From: Pedobacter segetis
Lineage (GTDB): Bacteria > Bacteroidota > Bacteroidia > Sphingobacteriales > Sphingobacteriaceae
Direction of reading: 5' to 3'
Assembly (NCBI RefSeq): GCF_016623585.1
Contig: NZ_JAEHFY010000015.1
Location: forward strand, 56,384 to 120,383
Length of the DNA stretch: 64,000 nucleotides
Positions 9,473-18,268 of this stretch are shown here, in pieces. The notes under the pieces were generated by a model. The model searched no databases. It was not told where the DNA came from and was given only the letters and a program-made list of their open reading frames with translations. How positions within the stretch are numbered: the stretch's first letter is position 1; every line of letters begins with the position of its first letter. A program made the translations under genes and the position numbers.

Positions 9473-9507
9473 GTCCTTGCCATTTATCAAATAGCAAAAA
9501 AGATATA

Positions 9508-9523
9508 TCCGCCCGGTGGCGGA
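9508..9523. repeat. GC-rich palindrome in GH43-esterase intergenic region
   Basis: TCCGCC and GGCGGA pair around a 4-nt loop. It is much richer in GC than the neighbourhood and sits 32 bp before the esterase start. It may be a REP-like dispersed element or part of the esterase leader; no second copy was seen in the window. Confidence 0.4.
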
Positions 9524-9554
9524 GTGTTGAAGAACCCAAATAATTTAATTAGAT

Positions 9555-10463
9555 ATGATGAATAAGTATAAAATTGGTTGCTTAATTATTGCGTGTTGTT
9601 TAAGTAGTAGATCATTTTCTCAAGTTGCTTTTCCTTTGTACGATGGCGCAGTGCCAAACTCAAAAAATTTGGCAGAAGCAAATCTTAACAATGATAAAAA
9701 AGGCTATGCACCAACCATCACAGCCTTTGTAAACAAAACAACACAGAAAAACAGAGCAGCTATAATTTTTTTGCCTGGCGGAGGCTATAATTCTGTAGCT
9801 TATAACGGAGGGGGAAACGGTATAGCCGAATATTTTCAGAATTTGGGCTTGGCGGCATTTATCCTAAAATACCGTGTGCCAACGGATGATTTTATGTTGG
9901 ATAAAAAGACAGGCCCGATACAGGACTTGCAGCAAGCTATTATTTGGGTAAAAGAACACGCCGAAGAATACGGGATAGATACTGCAAAAGTTGGTATTTT
10001 AGGGTCTTCGGCAGGCGGACATTTAGCCGCCATGGGTAGCACTCAGTTTGCTACCAATTTTGTAGAAAACCCGAAACATTATAGCTTGAGACCTGCATTT
10101 TCTGTGCTGCTTTATCCGGTAATCAGCTTTGCAGATTCTATCATGCACAAAGGTTCAAGAGATAACCTTTTAGGCAAAAATCCTTCGCCTGCACTCATCA
10201 AACAATATTCAAACGAGTTAAACGTAACGTCAGATACGCCACCAACTTTATTAATTCAGGCACAAGACGACCCTACTGTTCCGGTGGCAAATTCTATCGT
10301 TTATTTTGAAGCATTAACCAAAAATAAAGTTGAAGCAGAAATGCACATTTACCCACATGGCGGGCATGGTTTTGGGGCTTATAATAAAACCACGCCCGAT
10401 AATTGGTTAGAGCGTTGCAAAAATTGGATGATAATGAATGGCTGGCTGGAAGGTGCCAAGTAA
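9555..10463 (+). CDS. Secreted alpha/beta-hydrolase esterase (acetyl-xylan-esterase-like)
   Basis: This 302-aa exported protein has a signal ending SRSFSQ. It is an alpha/beta hydrolase with LPGGGYNS as the oxyanion-hole segment, the nucleophile elbow GSSAGGH (Ser 152), a probable acid Asp in QDDPTVPV and the His in YPHGGHGFG. The arrangement matches small carbohydrate esterases that remove acetyl or similar acyl groups from sugars (BD-FAE-type/acetyl xylan esterase relatives). It begins a group with rhaM and GH2 after a terminator. A second esterase of the same superfamily occurs at 39486-40415, but the two are not close copies. The acyl group and sugar are unknown. Confidence 0.85.
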   Translation: MMNKYKIGCLIIACCLSSRSFSQVAFPLYDGAVPNSKNLAEANLNNDKKGYAPTITAFVNKTTQKNRAAIIFLPGGGYNSVAYNGGGNGIAEYFQNLGLAAFILKYRVPTDDFMLDKKTGPIQDLQQAIIWVKEHAEEYGIDTAKVGILGSSAGGHLAAMGSTQFATNFVENPKHYSLRPAFSVLLYPVISFADSIMHKGSRDNLLGKNPSPALIKQYSNELNVTSDTPPTLLIQAQDDPTVPVANSIVYFEALTKNKVEAEMHIYPHGGHGFGAYNKTTPDNWLERCKNWMIMNGWLEGAK

Positions 10464-10536
10464 AAGAGGGCTTAAAGCATAAGGCAAGAAGCTTAAAAAT
10501 TACAGGCATAAATTTATCTCAATTTTATATGAAAAA

Positions 10537-10698
10537 ATGCAATTTACTTTTGATATGTCGGCAGATTTGATGCTCAATTATACTCCAAAAGATACCATTA
10601 TGTTAAACTGCGAAGCGGTAAATCTGGCTTTTGGTAGCTCGGGCTTAATCCCGGGCATTCATAAAGTAGAATTGGTTGTAAATATTTTTAATAATTGA
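10537..10698 (+). CDS. Small hypothetical ORF or gene remnant (53 codons)
   Basis: An ATG-started frame of 53 codons lies between the esterase and rhaM, and its stop (TGA) is 2 nt before the rhaM ATG. The peptide contains LMLNYTPKDTIMLNCEAVNL and ends KVELVVNIFNN. There is no signal peptide or recognised motif. The frame is open upstream to 10483 without a start, which could mean it is the tail of a decayed larger gene. The tight junction with rhaM would suit translational coupling, but chance is not excluded in a 230-bp gap. Confidence 0.25.
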   Translation: MQFTFDMSADLMLNYTPKDTIMLNCEAVNLAFGSSGLIPGIHKVELVVNIFNN

Positions 10699-10700
10699 AA

Positions 10701-11015
10701 ATGAAAAGATTAGCCTTTAAAATGTATCTTAACCCAGGGCAAAAAGAAGAGTATAAAAAACGTCATAACGAGCTTTGGCCAGAACTCCACAAGCTTTTAA
10801 AAGATGCTGGTTTGAGCGAATACTCCATTTTTTTAGATGAAGAAACCAACACGCTTTTTGCTTTCCAAAAAGTGAGTGGCGATGTAGGTTCGCAAGATTT
10901 GGCCAACAATGCAATTGTAAAAAAATGGTGGGCTTTTATGGCAGACGCGATGCGGGTAAACCCAGATAATTCGCCGGTTTCTGTAGAGCTAGAAGAGATT
11001 TTTTATATGGAGTAA
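10701..11015 (+). CDS. rhaM: L-rhamnose mutarotase
   Basis: This 104-aa cytoplasmic protein has the same length as E. coli RhaM and shares its signature segments: Tyr 18 and His 22 (YKKRHNELWPEL), WW near residue 75, and NPDNSPVSVELEEIFY at the C-terminus. RhaM interconverts the alpha and beta anomers of L-rhamnose, feeding the isomerase RhaA. I chose the ATG at 10701 because a TTG six bases upstream would only add two residues and this start reproduces the family length. Its presence in the enzyme cluster is the most direct evidence that L-rhamnose is a component of the substrate. A related L-fucose mutarotase (FucM) is possible in principle, but the C-terminal motif favours rhamnose. No rhamnose isomerase, kinase or aldolase lies in the window. 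Confidence 0.93.
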   Translation: MKRLAFKMYLNPGQKEEYKKRHNELWPELHKLLKDAGLSEYSIFLDEETNTLFAFQKVSGDVGSQDLANNAIVKKWWAFMADAMRVNPDNSPVSVELEEIFYME

Positions 11016-11057
11016 AATGTTTTTTAGAATAATATATCATCCAAAAATGTATTTAAA

Positions 11058-14000
11058 ATGTTAAAAATAAAATTTTCTGTTTTTCTTTTGCTCATGGCTT
11101 TAGTAGCTAATGCACAACACCTCGAATTTAATTTCAACGATAATTGGCAATTCCAAAAAAATCCTGCAAAAGATTTAGCAAGCCTAAATTCTCAGCAAAG
11201 CAATTGGAAAAATGTGTATGTACCCCACGATTGGTCTTTTGAAGAGGGGATTACCAAAAACGGAACGCAAGGGCAAGGCGGCGGCTATCACAATGGCGGG
11301 ATAGGTTGGTATAAAAAGGACTTCAACATTAAAAAAGATAGGCTCAACAAAGCGGTTTATTTAGATTTTGAAGGCGTTTACATGAACAGCGAAATTTGGG
11401 TAAACGGTAATTATTTGAGCAAAAGACCCTATGGCTACATCAGTTTTAGATATGAGGTCTCCAAATATTTAAAAGAGGGGAATAACATCATTTTTGTGAG
11501 GGCAGATAACGAAAAAGAACCTTCGGCCAGATGGTACCACCCATGCGGAATTTACGCTCCGGTAAAAATGGTTATTGTGAACAAAACCCATATCGCACCT
11601 TTGGGCGTAACCATTACCACGCCTAAGATCAACAATAATTTGGCAAATGTGAAATCGAAAATTTTATTGGAGAATATTGATGATTTAAACGATTTAAGCT
11701 TACAAACCAACATCATTGCGCCCGATGGTAAGATAGTTGCCCAACAAACTCAAAAATTAAAGAGCAAGCAAACAGAAATTAGTTTAGAGGTTAAACAGCC
11801 AAAATTATGGGATACCGAGCATCCCGATGTTTATACTTTACAAACCAAAGTCCTCAAAAACAATCAGGTAATTGATGAGGTAAAAAATACTTTCGGGATC
11901 AGAACCGTAGAGTGGAAAACCGCAACCGGTTTCTGGTTAAACGGAAAAAATATCAAAATCAGAGGTGTTTGCGAGCATTACCACGGAGGCCCGATAGGTG
12001 GCGCATGGACAAAACCATTGTTACGCTGGAAACTGCAAAAGCTAAAAGCAATGGGTATTAATGCCATCAGAACGGCTCATAACCCTCGGCCGCAAATGTT
12101 TTTTGATCTGTGCGACGAGATGGGGATTATGGTGGTAGATGAAATTTTTGATGGTTGGCATAAAAAAGCAGCAGAAGATTATGGTAAACAGGCTTTCGCC
12201 GATTGGTGGAAACGTGATATGGAAGAGTGGATCAACAAGGATAAAAACCATCCAAGCATTATTTTGCACAGTTTAGGCAACGAAACAGAAGACCCTATTG
12301 CGCCACAACTGGTAGCCTATGCGCATCAACTCGACCCAACCCGACTGGTAACTTCAGGCGCAAGTAATAGCGATGACATGGATGTGATTGGTGTAAACGG
12401 AGGCTCAGAAACGCAAAAATTCATAGAAACGGCCAATTTTAAAAAGCCTTTTTTATCCACCGAAGCACCACATACCTGGCAAACCCGTGGATATTATCGT
12501 ACGCAAACCTGGTGGCGGGATGGCATCCTAAAAAACACCTATCCCTTGCCAGATTTAACCAAAAAAGAAATCTTCTTTTACGAGTGGGCTTCGCCCGATA
12601 AATGGAACAGCAAGAAGAACCATTTCGATTCCTCTTATGATAATGCAACGGTGAGGATTTCGTCGCGGAAAAGCTGGGAATTGGTTAGGGATTTACCTTG
12701 GTATGCGGGTAATTTTAGGTGGACGGGCTTTGATTATTATGGCGAAGCAGGTTTGGCACACGGTGGCTGGCCTTTTAGGTTGTTTATGGGTGGGGCAATT
12801 GATGTCGCCGGGTTTGAAAAAGACCTGTTTTATTTCTACCAAAGCCAATGGACTGTAAAACCAATGGTTCATATTTTGCCAGATTGGAGCCATCCACGGA
12901 TGAAGAAAGGAACAAAAATTCCGGTTTGGGTATATTCCAATACGGATGAGGTAGAACTTTTTTTAAACGGAAAATCTTTGGGAAAAGACAAGCCCGGCAC
13001 AAAAGCAGAAGAAATGCAATGCGATTGGATGGTACCTTACGAGGAAGGAAAGTTGACCGCAATTGCTTATAAAAACGGGAAGCAAGTTGCCAAAGAAGAA
13101 ATAGAAACGGTAAACTATCCAACCAAATTAAAAAATACAGTAAAAGTTTTACCCGCCGAAGGGGGCGTTAAAAAATATTGGATGATTACCAGCGATGGCG
13201 TTAACGATAAAAATCAGTTATATCCATACACAGAAAATAAAGTTTACTACCACTTGTCGCCTTCTTTGCGTTTGGTGTCTTTAGAAAACGGTGATCCGGT
13301 TGATTCTACCAATCAGGTTACTGCCAATTACCGTAAAATGTTTATGGGTAAAACGTTGGCCATTGTGCAACAAACAAATAATGCCCAAACAGAAAGTGTG
13401 GTATTGGCATCCATCATTGGTGATAAAAAACTGTATGCTTCTAAATTGATTTCTATTTATACGGAGGATTTAAAATTGGGGGCAAAAGCCCAAAAAAGTA
13501 AGCTCGAAGTTTATTATACTACCAATGGCGATGATCCCTCAACAAAAGGTAAACTCTATAAAAAAGCTTTTGAAATTACCGATGGAACAACGGTAAAGGC
13601 CATCGTTAAACAAAACCATAAGATTATTTTAAGCATGAGCGAAAAGTTTGGCGAACAAGAAGGTTTGTTTTGGGGAGATGAAAACACCAAAGATCCATGG
13701 AAAAACCGTGGTGTCGCATTTCAGGCAGAAGATGCAACGCTTACAGGTGCTACAAAATCTGCCGATGGCAGAAGGTTTAAAGGCGAAGGCTTTATCACTT
13801 TTAATAATAATAAAGAAGGATCGGTTAAATGGTACTTGGAAAATGATGGCTCCGAAGGAAGTTTTGACCTATCTTTTAAATATGCCAACGATGATAAAAA
13901 AAGCAAACGCCCAATGGTTTTATGGGTAAACGATAAGGAGGTTGCTACCCTAAATTTTGATAATACAGGCACTTGGAATCCCGATTGGAAAACGGTATCG

Positions 14001-14093
14001 GCCAAAGTTTGGTTAAATCCCGGGGCAAATTATATAGAGTTGAGAACCAAAGGCGAAAGCGGGCCTAACCTAGATGAACTGATTGTTGAATAG
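11058..14093 (+). CDS. Large multidomain GH2 beta-glycosidase with C-terminal carbohydrate-binding-like module
   Basis: This 1011-aa exported enzyme has a signal ending VANAQ. An N-terminal sugar-binding domain (VPHDWSFEEG) is followed by an Ig-like domain and a TIM barrel with RTAHNPRPQMFFDLCDEMG. The acid/base Glu 409 lies in SLGNETED and the likely nucleophile Glu 469 in FLSTEAPHTW. After the barrel comes a DUF4982-like domain (VWVYSNTDEVELFLNG), then a region resembling the chitobiase/hexosaminidase C-terminal domain (VYYTTNGDDPSTKG, about residues 810-870), and finally a CBM6/35-like beta-sandwich (FQAEDATLTGATKSADGRRF to the end). GH2 enzymes of this layout are mostly beta-galactosidases or beta-glucuronidases. 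The gene follows rhaM by 42 bp and is the last plus-strand gene of the first block, converging on GH36. Confidence 0.92.
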   Translation: MLKIKFSVFLLLMALVANAQHLEFNFNDNWQFQKNPAKDLASLNSQQSNWKNVYVPHDWSFEEGITKNGTQGQGGGYHNGGIGWYKKDFNIKKDRLNKAVYLDFEGVYMNSEIWVNGNYLSKRPYGYISFRYEVSKYLKEGNNIIFVRADNEKEPSARWYHPCGIYAPVKMVIVNKTHIAPLGVTITTPKINNNLANVKSKILLENIDDLNDLSLQTNIIAPDGKIVAQQTQKLKSKQTEISLEVKQPKLWDTEHPDVYTLQTKVLKNNQVIDEVKNTFGIRTVEWKTATGFWLNGKNIKIRGVCEHYHGGPIGGAWTKPLLRWKLQKLKAMGINAIRTAHNPRPQMFFDLCDEMGIMVVDEIFDGWHKKAAEDYGKQAFADWWKRDMEEWINKDKNHPSIILHSLGNETEDPIAPQLVAYAHQLDPTRLVTSGASNSDDMDVIGVNGGSETQKFIETANFKKPFLSTEAPHTWQTRGYYRTQTWWRDGILKNTYPLPDLTKKEIFFYEWASPDKWNSKKNHFDSSYDNATVRISSRKSWELVRDLPWYAGNFRWTGFDYYGEAGLAHGGWPFRLFMGGAIDVAGFEKDLFYFYQSQWTVKPMVHILPDWSHPRMKKGTKIPVWVYSNTDEVELFLNGKSLGKDKPGTKAEEMQCDWMVPYEEGKLTAIAYKNGKQVAKEEIETVNYPTKLKNTVKVLPAEGGVKKYWMITSDGVNDKNQLYPYTENKVYYHLSPSLRLVSLENGDPVDSTNQVTANYRKMFMGKTLAIVQQTNNAQTESVVLASIIGDKKLYASKLISIYTEDLKLGAKAQKSKLEVYYTTNGDDPSTKGKLYKKAFEITDGTTVKAIVKQNHKIILSMSEKFGEQEGLFWGDENTKDPWKNRGVAFQAEDATLTGATKSADGRRFKGEGFITFNNNKEGSVKWYLENDGSEGSFDLSFKYANDDKKSKRPMVLWVNDKEVATLNFDNTGTWNPDWKTVSAKVWLNPGANYIELRTKGESGPNLDELIVE

Positions 14094-14162
14094 CCTGATT
14101 TTGTAATATTTACCTTGCGGATTACAGCTATTCTGAATTTATTCGATTTTAAAATATTTGAA

Positions 14163-14191
14163 AGGGAGGCACAACATTTAAACACCTCCCT
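14163..14191. terminator. Possible bidirectional terminator between GH2 and GH36
   Basis: AGGGAGG and CCTCCCT form a 7-bp GC-rich stem with a 15-nt loop between two convergent genes. Neither side has a long T-run, so this is a weak call based on position and stem. Confidence 0.4.
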
Positions 14192-14208
14192 ATCAGTTAA
14201 ATATTTTA

Positions 14209-16380
14209 TTATAATGCGGTTAACTTTAAAACAGCACTATCATATTCATCATTAAAATTTAGGTTAACACCAACTTCCATTAAGTAACTACCGTTATAGG
14301 TTTTGTTCTCGCCGGTAAAATGGGTTTTCCCGTCTTTATTTATCTCCACAACCTTGTATTTTTTATCGGGATCAAGCCCTTTAAACTTAAAAGCCGGGAA
14401 TTTTTCTCGCACACTGTTTTCTAAGTAATAGGCAAAATAAACGGCATTCTGTTTTTGCTCATCTACATACATCAGGGATGCTAATCTTTTGTTTTCGTAA
14501 GGGGAAAGGACCCTGTATAGGTCTCCAAACTGCACAACAGGCCTTATTTCCTTATATAATTCTATTGCCGATTTAGAAAACTGCAATTCCTTTTCCGTCA
14601 TGGTTTTTGGTTGAATTTCTAAGCCTAAACGCCCTGTCATGGCCACATCAAAACGAAACTTAATGGGTATAATTCTTTTGGTTTGATGGTTTGGAGAAGC
14701 ACTTACATGGGCCGCCATGGTTATTGCCGGAAAAAAATTAGACATTCCCCATTGCGTATAGATCCTTTGTAAGGCATCGGTATCGTCACTTGTCCAAAAC
14801 TCATTAAAATATTGGAGAAAGCCATAGTTCACACGTCCGCCACCGCTAGAGCAAGCTTGCATCACAATGTGCGGATATTTATCCCTGATACGTTTTAATA
14901 CGCTTTGCAAGCCTAAATGATAATCAACATATAAATTAGATTGCTTCTCTTTTGAAAGATAAGTTGAGCCATAATTAGCGATATTGCTGTTTGCATCCCA
15001 TTTGATATAATCAATGCGTGGATGCTTGGTCAACAAATCATCAACTACGTTAAATACAAAATCCTGCACTTTAGGGTTGCTTAAATCTAAAACCAACTGA
15101 GATTTCCCCCGCCCTTTTACCAGTTCTCTTGAGCTTTGCATTACCCAGTCAGGGTGTTTGTCGTAAAGTTCGCTGGTGGCATCCACCATTTCGGGTTCAA
15201 TCCAAATTCCAAATTTTATTCCTCTTTTTTCGGCCTGGTCTATCAGGTATTCAATTCCGTTGGGCAACTTTTTTTTGTTTACCTGCCAGTCTCCAAGCCC
15301 GTCCCTATCGTTATTTCTTGGGTATTTGTTGCCAAACCACCCATCATCCAAAACAAAAAGTTCGGCACCTATATTATGGGTGTCATCTATCAGTTCAACC
15401 AGTTTTTGCTCATCAAAATTAAAGTAAACGCCTTCCCAGCTATTTAATAAAATTTTGCGTTCTTTATCACCATCCACCATTTTATATTTACGGGCATAAC
15501 TGTGTAGGTTGCGGCTGGCCTGGCCTTTTCCTTGGGTACTGTAAGTAAGGATTAAGGGAGGAGTTGTAAATTTTTGACCTTTACCAAGCGTGTAATCTGA
15601 ACCGTAATTGTTGATGCCGGCGGTAATATTGAATTTTTTAACAGCATCCTGCGAAAAAGTGATGGCCCAATTCCCTGTCCAGGCAAGTGAACCTGCAATT
15701 ATATCTCCATTATCTTCCGAAGCTTTTTTGTTCAGGCTCAGAAAAAAAGACGCATTATCTTTTGCCGAATTTCTTATTCCTTCGGTATTTTCGAGCGTAA
15801 AGGTACCTCTTTCAATCGCTGTTTCTTCTTGGGTAAACTCTGTGCCCCAATTGCCATGAAAATGGGTGATGTATGCCTTTGGTGCAACAAAAGCAAGGTA
15901 TGAAGAAGCGTAATCATAAAGTGTTACCTCGCCTTTCTCTTTGTTCGTAATCTCTGTCCAGGTTTCAATAACGTCTTCTGTTTTATAGGTTTTGTATTTT
16001 ATATCAACATAAAAAGGATAAATCTCATCTTTTAACCTAATGGTAGTAAGGTCGATATTGTCGTCTATTTTTTCTGTTTTATACGATTGATATTTAAGTA
16101 CCGATGTTAAATCATCGTTAGCATGCTTTACCCGCAATGCCACCGTTTTATCCGGACTAACTCCAAATGAAGGGTAAGCCTCTGTATTTAGGTTTGCATT
16201 GGCATTAAATAAATCATCAACAGTTTTTAGCTTTTTACCGTAATACTCAAACTTTAGGGTTTTATCCCCATCCACTTTTAGTACTATTTGTGTTTTATTG
16301 GTGTTAATGGTGATGTTTTCTTGAGCTTTTGCTAACCATGTTGCAAATATGAATGCACATAAAATACCTATTCTTTTCAC
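14209..16380 (-). CDS. GH36 alpha-galactosidase
   Basis: This 723-aa exported enzyme has a signal ending WLAKAQ. The N-terminal beta-supersandwich leads into the TIM barrel with FVLDDGWFGNKYPRNNDR, GIKFGIWIEPEMV, and YIKWDANS carrying nucleophile Asp 462. The acid/base Asp is about residue 532 in FWTSDDTDALQR, and CSSGGGRVNYG is also typical. GH36 enzymes remove terminal alpha-galactose (some alpha-N-acetylgalactosamine). The start codon is GTG at 16380: an in-frame stop lies two codons upstream and no ATG fits before the signal peptide. It is transcribed away from GH28, with a 205-bp divergent region holding possible regulator sites. Confidence 0.93.
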   Translation of the reverse strand: MKRIGILCAFIFATWLAKAQENITINTNKTQIVLKVDGDKTLKFEYYGKKLKTVDDLFNANANLNTEAYPSFGVSPDKTVALRVKHANDDLTSVLKYQSYKTEKIDDNIDLTTIRLKDEIYPFYVDIKYKTYKTEDVIETWTEITNKEKGEVTLYDYASSYLAFVAPKAYITHFHGNWGTEFTQEETAIERGTFTLENTEGIRNSAKDNASFFLSLNKKASEDNGDIIAGSLAWTGNWAITFSQDAVKKFNITAGINNYGSDYTLGKGQKFTTPPLILTYSTQGKGQASRNLHSYARKYKMVDGDKERKILLNSWEGVYFNFDEQKLVELIDDTHNIGAELFVLDDGWFGNKYPRNNDRDGLGDWQVNKKKLPNGIEYLIDQAEKRGIKFGIWIEPEMVDATSELYDKHPDWVMQSSRELVKGRGKSQLVLDLSNPKVQDFVFNVVDDLLTKHPRIDYIKWDANSNIANYGSTYLSKEKQSNLYVDYHLGLQSVLKRIRDKYPHIVMQACSSGGGRVNYGFLQYFNEFWTSDDTDALQRIYTQWGMSNFFPAITMAAHVSASPNHQTKRIIPIKFRFDVAMTGRLGLEIQPKTMTEKELQFSKSAIELYKEIRPVVQFGDLYRVLSPYENKRLASLMYVDEQKQNAVYFAYYLENSVREKFPAFKFKGLDPDKKYKVVEINKDGKTHFTGENKTYNGSYLMEVGVNLNFNDEYDSAVLKLTAL

Positions 16381-16480
16381 TTTTTATATTTGAGGTCTTT
16401 TGTTTATAATTAGGATAAAACTAAGCATAAGATTTTGTTTTGGAAGGTTTTAAATAATATTGCCCATCAAAATCAGAAAA

Positions 16481-16512
16481 TTATCCATCATAATTGGTAA
16501 TCTTTCTACCAA
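16481..16512. promoter_or_regulatory. Divergent GH36/GH28 control region: TTGGTA inverted repeat and ATGGATAA site
   Basis: TTGGTA (16494-16499) and TACCAA (16507-16512) form a perfect 6-bp inverted repeat with a 7-nt spacer, immediately beside an ATGGATAA word on the minus strand (16481-16488) that recurs elsewhere in this window. Position between divergent GH36 and GH28 suggests an operator. This is inference from position and symmetry. Confidence 0.35.
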
Positions 16513-16585
16513 ATTAATTATCAATTAGATTAAATTTGAAAACCAATTTATCACGTACTAAACTATTTTACAAGCCAATTTATTG

Positions 16586-18106
16586 ATGATGAAGAAACAT
16601 ACCTTTTTTTTGCTTTCTGTTATGATTATTTATGCCTTTTTTAACACCTTAAAAGCAGCCGATTTTTATAATGTGAAAGCTTATGGTGCCAAGGGCGATG
16701 GAAAGACGCTCGACCATACCAGTATTAACAAGGCCATAGATGCAGCAGCAAAAAATGGGGGAGGAACTGTTTTTTTACCCGCCGGAACTTACCTGAGTGG
16801 GAGTATCCACATGAAAAGCAATATCAATCTGTTTTTGGATGCTGGTTGTATCATTTTAGGAGCACCTCAAAATGTTGGAGCTTATGACCCGGAAGAAGAT
16901 GTTATGGGTACCCAATATCAAGACGGTGGCCATAGTTACTTCCATAACAGTTTAATTTGGGGCGAAAACCTCAAAAACGTAACCATATCTGGGTTAGGGA
17001 TGATAAATGGCGGTGGTTTGGTTACTGGCTCAAAAGGAGCGAATGAAGGTAAAATAGGCAAAGCAACAAAGGCCGTGGTTTTTAAGCTTTGCAACAACGT
17101 GGTTATTAAAGATATTACCATTTTCCATGGCGGTCATTTTGCCATTTTGGTAACAGGTTGTAATCTGGTTAAATTGGATAAACTGATTATAGATACCAAT
17201 AGGGACGGAATTGATATTGATTGCTGTACCAATACGGTAGTCTCTAACTGCATGGTAAACTCTCCTCATGATGATGCTATTTGCCCAAAAAGTACCTTTG
17301 CCCTAGGAAAAAAAGTAATTACCGAAAACCTTACCATCACCAACTGTCAGGTATCAGGCTATAAAGAAGGTACTTTGATAGATGGTACTTTGATCCCGAA
17401 TGATGAATACAGAAAGGGTTCTACAAGAGTTATTAGAAACGGACGTATCAAGCTTGGGACAGAATCAAACGGGGGCTTTCGTAATGTAACCATTTCTAAT
17501 TGCACATTTTACTATTGCTATGGTTTGGCATTAGAGGAAGTTGATGGCGGAATAATGGAAAACATTACCATTGATAACCTTGCCATGTACAACATCAATG
17601 AATATCCTATTTACATTACTTTAGGAAACCGCAACCGCGACCCAGATACTACTGCAATACCCGTTGGCAAAAACATCAGTATTTCTAATGTGGTGGTTAA
17701 CACCACCGATTCACTTAGCGGGATACACATAACCGGTACACCAAAGCATTATTTAGAAAACATCAGGATCAATAATGTGATTTTTACCAATAAAGGTGGT
17801 GGTTCAAAAGCGCTCGGAAATATAGATTTACCAGAATTGGATAAAACTTATCCAGAAATAGCTAATCTTAAATCAGCAACCCCATCTTATGGAGTTTATG
17901 CCCGCCATGTTAAAAATTTAGAATTAAATAACATTAAAGTTGATTATCAAAACGAAGATAAACGCCCGCCGATGGCTTGCGTAGATATCAATGGTTTGGA
18001 GATCAATAATTTTAAAGCGGAGGTGGCTAATGGAGTTTTACCCGCAATATTTACCCAAGTATCTGATTTAAGCATTTATAACTCGCCCGTGTTGAACCAA
18101 AAATAA
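16586..18106 (+). CDS. GH28 family glycosidase (rhamnogalacturonidase/polygalacturonase type)
   Basis: This 506-aa exported beta-helix protein has a signal ending NTLKA. It opens with FYNVKAYGAKGDGKT and a Pec_lyase/GH28 coil repeat pattern. Catalytic aspartates are expected at 207 (TNRDGID) and 229/230 (NSPHDDAI), and GRIKLGTESNGG carries the Arg-Ile-Lys substrate-binding element. The classical NTD and GHG motifs of fungal polygalacturonases are modified, as in the bacterial exo-acting subgroup often labelled rhamnogalacturonidase. I start it at the ATG 16586, since a TTG just upstream adds only one residue. The family hydrolyses alpha-linked uronic acid or rhamnose bonds. In this sulfatase-rich locus it may act on an unusual linkage (inference). 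Confidence 0.88.
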   Translation: MMKKHTFFLLSVMIIYAFFNTLKAADFYNVKAYGAKGDGKTLDHTSINKAIDAAAKNGGGTVFLPAGTYLSGSIHMKSNINLFLDAGCIILGAPQNVGAYDPEEDVMGTQYQDGGHSYFHNSLIWGENLKNVTISGLGMINGGGLVTGSKGANEGKIGKATKAVVFKLCNNVVIKDITIFHGGHFAILVTGCNLVKLDKLIIDTNRDGIDIDCCTNTVVSNCMVNSPHDDAICPKSTFALGKKVITENLTITNCQVSGYKEGTLIDGTLIPNDEYRKGSTRVIRNGRIKLGTESNGGFRNVTISNCTFYYCYGLALEEVDGGIMENITIDNLAMYNINEYPIYITLGNRNRDPDTTAIPVGKNISISNVVVNTTDSLSGIHITGTPKHYLENIRINNVIFTNKGGGSKALGNIDLPELDKTYPEIANLKSATPSYGVYARHVKNLELNNIKVDYQNEDKRPPMACVDINGLEINNFKAEVANGVLPAIFTQVSDLSIYNSPVLNQK

Positions 18107-18268
18107 GAAGCATCGATCAATTTTTTATACAGGAAGATGAGTAAATATTTAATCCCTCGATATTTAAACCTAGCGAGACGATTGCAGGCTTCACTAGTTA
18201 TAATTTGATTAGATAAATCATCATACAGCTAATACAACTTTATTTTTGTTACCTAATCTAATATCACA

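Noticed and set aside
12784..13122. 112-codon antisense frame in the large GH2
   Set aside because: It is a shadow of the GH2 barrel/DUF4982 region, with no start context or homology visible.
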